This document shows positions 1 through 10,620 of a stretch of 64,000 nt of DNA, piece after piece; the stretch's first letter is position 1; each line of letters starts with the position of its first letter. This DNA comes from Mermis nigrescens. Its lineage: Eukaryota; Nematoda; Enoplea; Mermithida; Mermithidae. The stretch covers positions 23,043,471 through 23,107,470 of the forward strand of contig JAVLUZ010000145.1 in assembly GCA_036768485.1 (NCBI GenBank), given 5' to 3'. The notes beneath the pieces are model-generated. The model made no database searches and was not told where the DNA came from. It worked only from the letters and a program-made list of their open reading frames with translations. A program made the position numbers and the translations under genes.

Positions 1-840
1 ATTCATTTTTCTTTTATTAATTTTTAACTTCGTTACATTAATTTTTTAATCATTTTCAGATTTTAAAAATTTTAATTAGTTCTAATTTATTAAGCCTAAC
101 TAATTAAGTACGTCATAATTAATTAAATACCTCATTAATGAATCAAAATTAAATTAATCATTGCTCGATTAAATAAACTCCTACTTAATTGATTAACTAA
201 GTCATAATCATTTAATTACCGTAAAATAATCAACTAAAATTGATTAATTAACTGATCAATCAATTAAACTCTTATTTAATTAATCAACTGACTCTTGATT
301 AATGAATCAATTACTGTTAAGTAATTAATTAAAATCAAATAATTAATTGAACGTTTAATTCCGTGATTAATTAACCTATTTCTTTAATAATTAATTAATT
401 TAATCTGAATCAATTGCACTCATATGATAAATTAAGTTAGATTAAGTAATAAATTACTCTTAATTAATTATTTTCATTAATTACATATTATAGGAATAAG
501 ACCTCAATTAATCTTTTTTACTAATTAAATAGTCTTGACTAATTAATGATCAAAATTAATTAATTAAGTAACTCTTAATTAATTAAGTGCTCCTAGTTAT
601 TTAATAAAAATTAATTATTTAATTTACTAATAATTTGCCTCTTGATTCATCAATTAGGTGTTGATTAATTAAATCTTTATTAATTAATTTAATTCTTAAT
701 TAATTAATCTTAATTGACTCCTAAATAATTAAACTTATAATTAATTAATTAAAACCAAATTGAATAATCAACTTCTAATTAATGAATGCATAAACTATTA
801 ATTATTGATCCTTATTAATTAGTTGCTGATTTTTAATGTA
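1..840. repeat. TTAATTAA-rich low-complexity DNA
   Basis: The segment is built from endlessly varied TTAATTAA, AATTAATT and TAATTGA words with almost no G or C and no credible reading frame. It looks like a degenerate AT-rich simple or satellite-like repeat. I see no gene in it. Confidence 0.7.
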
Positions 841-1059
841 ACTATCGACTTGTCATATTCGAATGAAGTACCTATGGTAATTATATACAATTGCACATTC
901 ATGAAAACAAACTAACCGCTTGTTATTGACTGTCACACACCTCAAGCATGCTTTTAAATTAATGATTACAAAAATTTTGCAGAATTCACTTAAGCGTCTT
1001 GATAACTACTTTTCATTTCACATGTACATAATATGTATGTCTTCATTTTTTCGGGTGGG

Positions 1060-1245
1060 TCTTCCGAGACAGTGGGACTAGCGGGACGGTCGCAAAATGG
1101 TGGGTCTAGTGGGACACCTCATTATGCACGTGGTGGGTCTAGCGAGACTTCCGGTGGGTCTAGCGGGACGAAAAAGTGGGTCTAGTGGGACGGTGGGTCT
1201 AGCGGGACGGTGGGTCTAGCGGGACGGTGGGTCAAGCAGGTCACA
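1060..1245. repeat. 17-bp GC-rich minisatellite
   Basis: About eight imperfect copies of a unit close to GTGGGTCTAGCGGGACG, with short unique interruptions. The array ends in GGTCACAATCC, resembling the CACAAT seen at the right ends of the foldback elements near 6857 and 18893. No inverted partner array is visible, so this may be a single arm or a remnant of that class. Confidence 0.75.
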
Positions 1246-1246
1246 A

Positions 1247-1485
1247 TCCAAAATTTTGGGGATGCAAGATTTTTCAAAGGTCAAAAATGGTCTAAAAATG
1301 GTTGTATGGCGAAAAAGCACCCTTATTCAACGTTTCTAATCGAATACAATCAATTGGCATCAAAGATTGGCGAAAAATTTATTTAATTGAATTCAGGGGG
1401 TATTTTGGTTTAAGGAGGGTATTCGGTCTTCTAGGGGTGCATACCCTCACAACCCCCCCTCCCCTACGCCCACGTGTGCTGGCGG
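1247..1485 (+). repeat. dispersed repeat family B, copy 1
   Basis: Shares its whole layout with copies at 10385-10620, 41750-41992, 57415-57655 and 57675-57905: GGGATGCAAGATTTTTC, a block around GGTATGGCGAAAAA, a block like ATCGAGCACTATCCATTG, GAATTCTGGGGG, then C-rich CATACCCCC near the end. Non-coding; probably a short non-autonomous transposon. Confidence 0.7.
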
Positions 1486-4481
1486 CTATGCGGTGTCTTT
1501 TTTAATATGTTTTTCCTTCCATGTAATTAACCTCCCACGCCGTAAGCTATTTTATAAACCAAAATAGTCAGAATAAAATAAATGCGTGCATGTTTCTGAG
1601 TGTTTCAAAGTTATAAGCTTCCTGAAATTTTGCTTTCAATTTTCCTACGAGTTATCATAAAATTCTAGAAGTGGTCTTTCCTTATTTGTTAACCCTAATC
1701 AATTTTAAAGCAGATACCACTTCCGGAGACGTGAATCATCTTGCTTGCCTCTTTTGCTGATTAGATTTTAAATGTTCGGTTCAATAACTTATTTGTGCTT
1801 GATCTTAGAGGGCTTGGGGATAATTCATCCCCGCAATAATTATTTCATCCCCTCAATCCTAAAAAATTATTCACATCGCAGAATATTTAGTTTAAATCAC
1901 AGAAATGTCCTGTTTTATGCGGTCTTAGCAATTTTCCATTTTTAAAGTGCTCATTCATTCGGCAAAACGGTTAGTTTTGACTATTTTGTAGAACTTTTTG
2001 AAATTTTCCCGACATTTTTTTGTATTGCTATTGTATAGGAAGAAACTTCAACATCATAAACGCTGGAAATTATGTTTTTGACGTGAAGCCATCATTTTTA
2101 AGTCGCAAAAAACACCTGAGCAAAATTTTTTAGTCTAACTTCCCAGAATTCCCATTGTGGACATATGCAGTGCACGATATGAATAAGATCACGAAGTGGT
2201 CCTTTATTACGGAATTTAAAACAGACTTACTGAATACTTTAATTGATTTTATTTAACTAGCAGCTCTGACTTGAAGAAATTGTTTTGCTTTCTGGTTCGA
2301 TCAAGATAAGCGTCTTTTTAGCCTTGACTTTTCCTAGGTATCAAAAATACTATTTTCGCATTTAGGATCATGGTGATTTAGGAATGGTCAAGTTCGTCGG
2401 ATATCTTCGGAGCATTTATTATTCTCTAAAAAACACGATGAATAGCTTGTCACTTGGAGCTTTGATTTTTCAATATAATTGCTTGCGTAAACTCTAGATT
2501 TCTTTCAAAATATCTAATTAAAGCCATTACTAAGGTCGAATTTCTTTTACTTTGTATAATATGTACACCGTGCGTGAGCATTCAAGCGTGCTCTTAATAA
2601 GTCACGATTCTAGAATCAGTTAGAAAAACTTAATGATATGATTCAGTCAAATCATGGATTATTAATTCTCCATGTTATGACAATTATGTATTTGCATACC
2701 AGCTTCAGCATTCATCACAGTTGCTGGATAATTTCTCAATGCTTCAATTATCCTTACAGTACAAAGTCAATGTTTATGTTATGGTGCTCGAGTGCATGGA
2801 TCTTTAATAGGAAATGGAGACAGGCTTAATTTGGAACGATCAGCCGAGCCGCGTCTCCCGTTCTTAAAATAGCTTAATATTACGATTTGTTGGATAAAAT
2901 GAATTCTTCTATTTAAATTGCTTAATATCACGATTTGTTGGATAAAACGAATTCACTGTTTAATTTTTGGGTTTACTATCATTACCTGATTAACTTAATG
3001 CAAAATTCTTGAATTCATAAGTGTTGTTGGACATTGATCTCACAGACAACAGGAAAAGTTTAAGTCCTATATACTGGTTGACTTTTTGATTCTTCAAAAA
3101 AATTGTGATCAAATAAAAGTATAAAATAAAAGTAGACATCTGAAAAAGCTTACATCATCTATTAAAAACTTTTTAGAAGTAGGCAACAAATGAACATAAT
3201 GCAGATATGTTTAAGACGATAAAGATTTCCTCGAAAAGCCCTGAATTAATAGGAGAAACCGAATTTATTTAATCTTCCTTTCGATGATCGAACATGTTAG
3301 AAAGCAAAAACATTGAAAATTTTTCAGATGAATTTAGTAAAGAAAATAAAAAAGTGGTTTTAAATAAATTGATATCCATCAGCGCTGTTCAGTTTTTGAT
3401 GTGTCAAATTTACATACTTGCTCAATACTCGATTATTTGTAAAAGTGCACAGCCAATAAATGCAATATTTCTTGAGGAACTACGATATTACATATAAGAC
3501 AACTAGAATGAGCCATTAAAAATACATAAATATTGATTGAAATGAGTAATTTAGCAAATCCCTTTCAGTAACTGCGCGTCGAAGAGAAAATATTCGAAAA
3601 AACGGAAAAATTTCATTTCATCTCCATTACTTGATGATTTTTATTGGTTCAGAATAAAAACGAAGATTTTTTGTCACTTCAACGATCAGGAAAGACTAAT
3701 TCCCTTTTTTCTTATAGAAATTTAGTGTTGTTAAGTCTTGCTGACGTATTCAGTGCCAAGGGGTATCTTAATCCTCTTTGTTTGCGCCATTTCATTTGAT
3801 TCTTTCTATCTCTTTCATTTTCGCAATATTTATTTTCTTTACTCATCAGATGATTAACAATAGCTAAAGCATTTATTTTTGGTGAAGAAAAATTCAATTT
3901 CGCAAAGCAATAATTTTTTTGCTTTTTCTACACAAATATGAAGCAAAATTAAGCTTATCAATATGTGTTGTAGTCGTCAAATTGAGAGTGGGAGTTATTA
4001 AAATAAAAGCGATTGGACTTCCATGCACACGCTATGTTTTAGGAAATACGAGTAGATGAAGGTTTGTACTATCAATATTAAGATAGAAATGTCTATTAAC
4101 AATTAATTATCAGCGATATATTAATTACCAGTCTTATCATATCATTGCATTTGAAAGCGGCTATTTAATCGTCTACGAAAATCACGTCAATTTTCCCTTT
4201 ATTGTCTTGGTCCGAATGAGATGTCTGAGATATTTCGATCGAATCATATGCTTTGATCTCCAGCTATCGTTAAGACTGATTTTTCCGTTTAGAATGAACT
4301 TGCTTCCCTGGACGGCTTATAAACTTTTGGTCCCATAAATTTTATCTATAAAAATTTTTTAAAGATTTTGTATTGAAATGACGCAGGAGTGTATTAAGTA
4401 CTATTAAGAGAAAAAACTGGAAAAAATAAAAATGGCTCGTAAACAAGCATCGTACTTACGTAGGTGTATGTAACATGTACC
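1486..4481. other. intergenic, no gene seen
   Basis: AT-rich DNA with only short random reading frames. A piece at about 1975-2170 (CATCATAAACGC and TTTTTGACG blocks, ending CCCAGAATTCCC) belongs to dispersed family D, also seen at 43425-43770, 56695-57080 and 58135-58440. I see nothing else of note. Confidence 0.5.
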
Positions 4482-5021
4482 TATAGTCTGTTTCATTTAT
4501 TCGAGAGCTTTTTTGGTAATTTTTCAAGGGCTACAGTAAGCGAAACAGACGATTTACTGCAATTCAGCAGATCAGCTCAGTGAGGGCAAGTGGCTGGAAT
4601 CCTTCCATTTTTAATGCACTAATCCGTCCATATAAATTTAATTTAGGCGTATAAGCAGTGCTGGACATACTACATTAAGTGCGCTAAATAACAAGCTATC
4701 GGCCGGAATCGAACCCGGGTTGCTTCGACGACAAGCAGACGTTTTACCACCGAGCTATGGGGGAGTGCGCGGAGTGTCTTAGTCAATTGTGTTTCAAGTG
4801 TCGACTTAGGATAAAAATGAATGCGCGATTTTATCTGTAAGTTGATTGATCTGCTGGGAGACGAGAATAAAGTATGCCGCAAAAAATGATTCAGAAAAAT
4901 CCTTCTTTGCCATGCAGCTACAGTTAGATCTAGCGACCTAAAGTAAATAAGGAAGAAGGGGTTACTGTAGCCTCCGAAAACATTTACTGAAAAAGCTTTT
5001 GGATAAATGAAACACACTATA
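4482..5021. mobile_element. 540-bp TIR element with tRNA-like core (T1)
   Basis: Left end TATAGTCTGTTTCATTTATT and right end AATGAAACACACTATA are inverted repeats; the similarity continues imperfectly for about 60 bp, including GGCTACAGTAA on both sides. There is no transposase frame, so this is a MITE-like non-autonomous element. Both ends carry TA, compatible with a TA target as in Tc1/mariner-type elements. The interior holds a tRNA-like segment on the minus strand. A second copy, split by an insertion, lies at 27283-31867. Confidence 0.8.
4699..4771 (-). other. tRNA-like segment inside T1
   Basis: On the minus strand there is an A-box-like TAGCTCGGTGGTAAAACG, a perfect 5-bp anticodon-type stem (TGCTT/AAGCA) with a 7-nt loop, and a B-box GGGTTCGATTCC. 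The T stem is one base short and the acceptor ends do not pair, so this is tRNA-derived sequence and not a functional tRNA gene. A diverged copy is at about 27508-27575. Confidence 0.7.
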
Positions 5022-5564
5022 CATATAATTACTTTCAGTAAATGATTTTATGCGTATTGCTCACTTTATATGCATACACCTGTAATTAATCAGATTTATT
5101 TATTAATCATCAGTTTGCATGTACGAGATGAGTGTGTGCCTCCTGTATGCAAACGGCGGAATGCTGCTGATAGATTGCTTGTTGCACAGCTAAAATCTCT
5201 GCAGGAATTGATCAGATTAATTCCTCCTCATTCAACTTTTTGCTTCAAAAGAAGATGCATGTAATATTCTGACGACTTATGGCAATCAAAGCACGCGCAA
5301 TCTGCTTGATTTGAATAGGCACATTTCATCTTTGTGTGTCTTTAATGCCTGTGAGGCGACGTATGTATATACTCAAATTCCATGTAGTAGAAGAATCTAT
5401 GCTATCAGATTTTAATGCAATGATAAATTTGAAATAATTGCTCGTTCTTCTTATGCCATTAGAAATCTATCAGACGAATTACGTGTTTGCAACAAAATTT
5501 TGCAGTTCGAAACTGAATTAAAAAACTTTGAAAAAACTTCGATATACGCTTTCTTTGCATATCT
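5022..5564. other. intergenic, no gene seen
   Basis: AT-rich sequence between the T1 element and the promoter of the cysteine-rich secreted protein gene. No reading frame, repeat or RNA gene is recognisable. Confidence 0.4.
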
Positions 5565-5605
5565 TATAAATTTACTTATCCCTACTCGAGCGAAACATCT
5601 CATTG
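5565..5605 (+). promoter_or_regulatory. possible TATA-type core promoter
   Basis: TATAAAT at 5565-5571 is followed about 30 bp later by CTCATTG, compatible with a start near 5600 and a 5' leader of about 55 nt before the ATG at 5656. Such words are common in AT-rich DNA; the call rests on spacing to the predicted first exon. Confidence 0.35.
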
Positions 5606-5655
5606 ATTGAGCTTTATTTCAGCTTGCATACGATTTTTAGATTTATTCTTCTGAA

Positions 5656-5746
5656 ATGGTCGGACTTGGAAGTGAATACTTAATCCAACGTAGCCTCCGA
5701 TCGATATTCACGCTGTTGGTTGTCCTAACGTTATTGAATCCATCGT
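5656..5746 (+). CDS. cysteine-rich secreted protein, exon 1 (signal peptide)
   Basis: ATG at 5656 opens 30 codons encoding a typical signal peptide, ending in phase 1 before the donor GTAAGTTC at 5747. Reading on past the donor runs into the minisatellite array, which is intron. Confidence 0.6.
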
Positions 5747-8700
5747 GTAAGTTCTCTTTGTGTTTCAGCTTCGAAATGCCTTTTCTCATTCACATCGTCA
5801 TTTGGGTGATGTCTCAACAGCCCCACCAGTCCCAGCAGCCCCACCGTCCTAACAGCCCCACCATCCCAACAGCCCCATCAAAAATCCCAACAGCCCCACC
5901 CCGTCCCAACAGCCCCACCAGTCCCAACAGCCCCACCGTCCCAACAGCCCCACCAATAATCCCAACAGCCCCACCAATCCCAACAACCCGCCAATCTCAA
6001 CAGCCCCACCGTCCCAACGGCCCCACCATCCCAACAGCACCACCAGTCCCAAGAGCCCCACCAATCCCAGCAGTTCCAACGTTCCAGCAGTCCTACCATT
6101 TCAACGGTCGCACTGTCCCAACCACACATAAGCGTGGGGGAGGGGATATTTAGAGTTAAACCCCCAACCCGAAATTCTGGAAATCTCCTAAATTATGGTA
6201 TACCCCAGAATTCTATTTTTAGCTTATTTCTCGGTCATACCCCACTGGGCGTAGGGGGTTTAGGGGTATGCATTCCCCCCTCCGAGGAACCAAAATACCC
6301 CCCAGAATTGTTTTATTTATGCTGGTGGGTTGGTTGCTAGGTAGGGCTGTTCGGATGGTGGGGCTGTTGGGATTGGTGGGGCTGTTGGGATTGGTGTGGC
6401 TGTTGGCATTGGTGGGGCTGTTGGGATTGGTGGGGCTGTTGGGATTGTTGGGGCTGTTGGGATTGGTGGGGCTGTTGGGATTGGTGTGGGTGTTGGGATT
6501 ATTGGGGGGGCTATTGGGACGGTGGGACTGTTGGGACTGGTGGGGTTATTGGGACTGGTTAGGCTGTTGGGATTATTGGTGGGGCTGTTGGGACGGTGGG
6601 GCTGTTGGGATAGTGGGGCTGTTGTGACGGTGTGGCTGTTGGGATTGGTGGGGCTGTTGGGATTGGTGGGGTTGTTCGGATTATCGGTGGGGCTGTTGGG
6701 ACGGTGGGGCTGTTGGGACGGTGGGGCTGTTGGGACTGGTGGGACGAGTGGGGCGGTTGGGATTTTTGGTGGGGCTGTTGGGACGGTGGAGCTGTTTGGA
6801 CGGTGGGGCTGTTGGTACGGTGGGGCTGTTGGGACTGGTGGGGCTGTTGAGACACAATCGTCATTTATGTGGTCATACATGAACAAATTTCGTACAACTT
6901 CATCCAAGTCGTTATCAATGGGGCTGGCGGACGGTATCAGCGGGATGGGAAGATCTAAGAGACGTCAATAGAAAATTTAGCAAAATGTTCAACAAATCAA
7001 AGAAAATGATAGAAATGCACAAGAATGACTTTAAAGCCATTTAATCAGTCAATGAAGTAGAAAAAGAAAGATGATTCTAGGAAAATACATAGAAATGATT
7101 CAAAAATCAACTAATTAATTGACCAATCAGCCAATGGCTAAAAACCAATAATCAATAACCAATCTAACACATCAATTAACCAATCAACCACTGAACACTC
7201 AATGAACCAGGCAAACAACTACTTTGTAAAAGGACAATCAAGTAACGAAATTGGGCAGGTGGTATTAATGGGAAGACAGGCCTTGTATATATGTAGCAAT
7301 AGATATTGGCGGGAATAAACATGAAATAAAGTTTCTCGAGTCAATCGTATTTCACTTAATTCCATAAGTTCGATTTTAAGGTAATTATTTAAATTTGGGG
7401 AAGACTATTAAAAATAGTTATATCGAAAAGAGGAATGAAGAAAGCTGCATTTCGTAGAGCACGTTTTTTTAAAATTTGAATCGTTTCTAACAATGAAATA
7501 GAATTTAGGGGGCTTATAATTGTAGAGCATTCTTACACGCTTAGCATTATATAGTAAATTGTTCACACATGTTTAACTTACTAAATTACATTATACTCTG
7601 TCAGCTGATTTAAGGAAATTTGTCATTTACGTAAATTTAACTAATTTTTGACAAAAACTTGCGCTTTTAGGATTATTTGAATTTTTTTCAATATATTTTA
7701 CTAAAAGCTGAACTTCAATTATCTCTAAAAATGTTTGAATATCCCTTACCAATATTTTCAGATGTTACATGTGTGAGTTCAAATCAAAAACATCGTGGTC
7801 AAATCATTTGCAGAAATACTACTTGCCTGACTCATTTAATGAACAATAAACGCAACTCAGCTGAAAAAGAAATTTAAGAAAACTTTTCTAAGTGCAATGA
7901 TATTGAGGCGGTATTAATATGTCAATCAGACCTATAAAAAATTATACAAACAAAACAGATTTTCGAGCAATTTCAATTACATTTTTTCTTAATGCTCTTG
8001 CGCTATAGATTCTTGGCCCTACTCCTTCTTTTAGTATAATATAATTATATTATCTTTTAGTTTAATATAATCTTCTTGCTGTCCTGATGTTGTTGTCATT
8101 TTAGAGCTGATTATAAATCAGCGTAATTTATAAAGCTAATCTAGTCCTTTTCATTTAATTGATCCACTCTGTGTTATTTATTGACTTGTACAAACGGACT
8201 TGTAAAAACGATGATTATACTTAGGAAAAAACTCATTCTTAGGTCCGCAATCATCGTCTGAAAATGCGTTTCTGGTGGCTTCCGCCCTAAAATCATTAGA
8301 ATGGAAGCCGCAAAATTTTCCTTAAACGACGTGCATATCTAATTAATTATGTCAACCAGAACACCAATCTGTACCCGCGCGAATCAGTCTTTACATAGAC
8401 GTAATGGAGTCTTTGTTTTTCATCTCAAAATGTTTTTATACTTATAAATATTCAACGGTAATTGACTCAGATAATTATGGAAATACATTTTTACCCTTAT
8501 AATCGGCCTTGTGATTTACTAAGTCTTCATGCATTGCCGCAATAATTTAGACAAAAAAGAGATTTGCAATTATCTTTTCTAAGCCTGGTCGTGACAGCAT
8601 TGCGTGAAGGACGCTTTGAAAATACCTGTTGCAATTAATTAGAAATGATTGGTAAAAGAACTGATCAGGATTTTTATAAATAAGCCACACAAATAAAAGA

Positions 8701-10142
8701 CAAAAAAATGAAATAGAGCGAGTGAAGAAAAATAATATTACTAATAATAAAACAGCAGCAACAGCAACTTTTCTTTCTCGAAGCTGTTTCTCTAAAAAAT
8801 GCGTAAATTGATAGACTTAAGCAATGAGCATTCAAAACACCAAATCCCTGCGACCGTATACTACTCCTAAACATGCTATATGTGCTACAATTACATACAA
8901 TCAAGCAGCTGAATTGTCATAAAATTATTTTTCCAGTGTTGGTGGCTAAAAAAACGAATAATATATTGGTGTTTATAACTTCTTCAATATTAATCTAAAT
9001 TAAACGCGGTTTATTTTGTTCAAGAGTCTATGTAAAAATGTGGCAAATCTTTGGTTATGCAGGTAGCGGTGTAGCTAGTCTACGATGAATTAAGCAGAAG
9101 TGGTTTTTTATTTACGAAAGCATCTGCCAGATGTATTATTGGCCTTTGTAACCCTGTAACTTTACAGAATTTTGATACGATTAAATGCAACTTCTTTTAT
9201 TTTAAAGCCCTTTTAATTGTCTATCACTTATACAATTTGCTTAATAAAATTATACACATTTTGGCAACAATTTAAGATGTTGATTCATGAATGCAACAAC
9301 CCGTGATAATCGTGCTGCTGTTCCGCGCAGGCTAAAACAATCAAAAAAAGAAATAGAGCAGTAAGCGAACGATTTTTGATTCATGTAAACCTAAACCGCG
9401 TTAAATTACCTTATTTGGTTGGAGAATTAGCTGTTGTAAAGACAGCATGTTTAAGGAAAAAATTTGCAAAAAAGGTGAAAAAACGACTTTTGCTTAATTT
9501 AGTGAAAACCAAAAGTAGCTCAGCCGGCATAATTGAAATTTTAGCACGTTCTTGCAGAGGTAATAGGCTCTTAGGAAAAGCAAACTGCATTCAATTTAAT
9601 CAAGTATCAGAGAAATAATAGGGATCAATATGCCATTCGTTTTTAACCCCTGTGTAATTATTTAAGTTTACTCTTGTTCACTTAAATAGTAAGAAATATG
9701 AAACTGATTTTTCTAGTCGATGAAAATTTGTTTTGAAATTGTATTTCATCATCAACTTTTCGACCAGAAGCTTGCAAATTCCAGTCGCGCACAGCATATT
9801 TCTCTGTTGTTATTCCCAGGTTTCAAGAGTTTTCCTTGATCATTCGTAAATTTTCATTTTTTACTCCCAGCGGCATCGACAATCCGGATTTGCAATCAAG
9901 AGATCACTAATCCTTATGTGGCTTGCGGATGCTGTAAATTATTATGTGTTGAAGAAAATCGATCGATGGCCAGAAATCTGATCGGTCACAATCCAGGTTC
10001 GCAAGGAGACCCCCAAGAAATGAACGTCGTCATGGAAAGTGCGATGTATTGCTACGATTACAAGTGCAAGTCCGTTTGTACCTTGGCCAATGATCTAAAG
10101 CGTCGAAGTTATCAAAGGCTAGGAAGGAATCACTTTGATTGA
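5656..10142 (+). CDS. small secreted cysteine-rich protein (two exons, whole locus)
   Basis: Exon 5656-5746 joined to 9871-10142 gives a 120-residue protein. Residues 1 to about 33 form a signal peptide: a basic stretch followed by the hydrophobic run IFTLLVVLTLL and small residues NPSSA. The mature part, roughly 87 residues, has eight cysteines in the pattern C..CxCC..C..C..C..C, including ACGCCKLLC near its start, and a basic C-terminus. No transmembrane segment follows the signal, so secretion is likely. The splice is supported by a strong GTAAGT donor, a CCCAG acceptor after a pyrimidine tract, and an exact phase-1 match. I do not recognise the family; a small secreted effector, inhibitor or hormone-binding type protein are all possible. 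The 4.1 kb intron carries foldback element FB1. The gene lies about 5 kb upstream of the ADAMTS-like pair on the same strand. Confidence 0.6.
5794..6866. mobile_element. foldback element FB1 with inverted minisatellite arms
   Basis: The left arm (5811-6125) is a 17-18 bp array of CCAACAGCCCCACCAATC-like units. The right arm (about 6335-6853) is the same unit in reverse complement (GATTGGTGGGGCTGTTGG). The outermost units are exact inverses (GTCTCAACAGCCCCACCAG against CTGGTGGGGCTGTTGAGAC). The direct repeat ATCGTCATTT lies just outside at 5794-5803 and 6857-6866, like a target-site duplication. The loop (6130-6335) resembles dispersed family B. No transposase is present. The proline/threonine- and glycine-rich reading frames here are artefacts of the repeat. 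Confidence 0.75.
6867..9870. other. rest of the intron, no gene seen
   Basis: AT-rich intron of the cysteine-rich protein gene, including a CCAATCAA-rich stretch at about 7100-7220. The reading frames of 60-80 codons have no recognisable content and no splice partners. Confidence 0.4.
9871..10142 (+). CDS. cysteine-rich secreted protein, exon 2
   Basis: Follows acceptor TTTTTTACTCCCAG. The phase-1 join to exon 1 gives ...NPS-SASTIRICNQ..., with all eight cysteines in this exon and a TGA stop at 10140-10142. Base composition is clearly richer in G and C than the surroundings, as expected for coding sequence. Confidence 0.65.
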
Positions 10143-10384
10143 AATTTGGCATTTTTAAATTCATCACCAGTGACGCTGTTTTTATGCGTTTACTTGAATT
10201 TGATATACACTTCCGCATTGGCGATATTGACTAAGAAGAAAGCAACATAGCATGTTCATTGTTTTAGAATTCAGGCACTGAGTATCAGCATCAAGAACTT
10301 TGCTTGATCATAGGTAGCGCATTGGCATGTACCAATAATATACTTGGGTAACCCAGCATATGAGCCCCTCACAGCCATAGGTAA

Positions 10385-10620
10385 ACGCCACCAAAGTTCT
10401 GGTGGGAGGGGGTGCAAAACTTTTTCGAAGGTCAAAAAATGACCTTAAAAATGGTGGTATGGCGAAAAACACCATTTTTCAACGTTTCTCATCGAGCACT
10501 ATCCATTGCCATCAAAAAATTGCGAAAAAACAAAAAAAATTGAAAAATTGAATTCTGGAGGTATCTTGGTTTCTGGAGGGAGGTGCATACCTCCCAAACC
10601 CCACACGCCCAGATATGCTC
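10385..10620 (+). repeat. dispersed repeat family B, copy 2
   Basis: Shows the family B block order: GGTGCAAAACTTTTTCGAAGG, GGTATGGCGAAAAACACC, CATCGAGCACTATCCATTGC, GAATTCTGGAGG, and the C-rich end with CACGCCCAGATATG. Confidence 0.75.

Noticed and set aside
4699..4771. A true tRNA gene on the minus strand (also about 27508-27575)
   Set aside because: T stem is disrupted and acceptor ends do not pair; both copies are part of a transposable element.
5849..6971. Overlapping long reading frames, proline/threonine-rich and glycine-rich on both strands
   Set aside because: They exist only because the minisatellite unit is often 18 bp and has no stops; the same unit is open in several frames and both strands, and the protein would begin and end with the array.
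9376..9618. 80-codon lysine-rich reading frame
   Set aside because: No motif, no splice signals, no homologous frame near the other genes; composition like the AT-rich surroundings.
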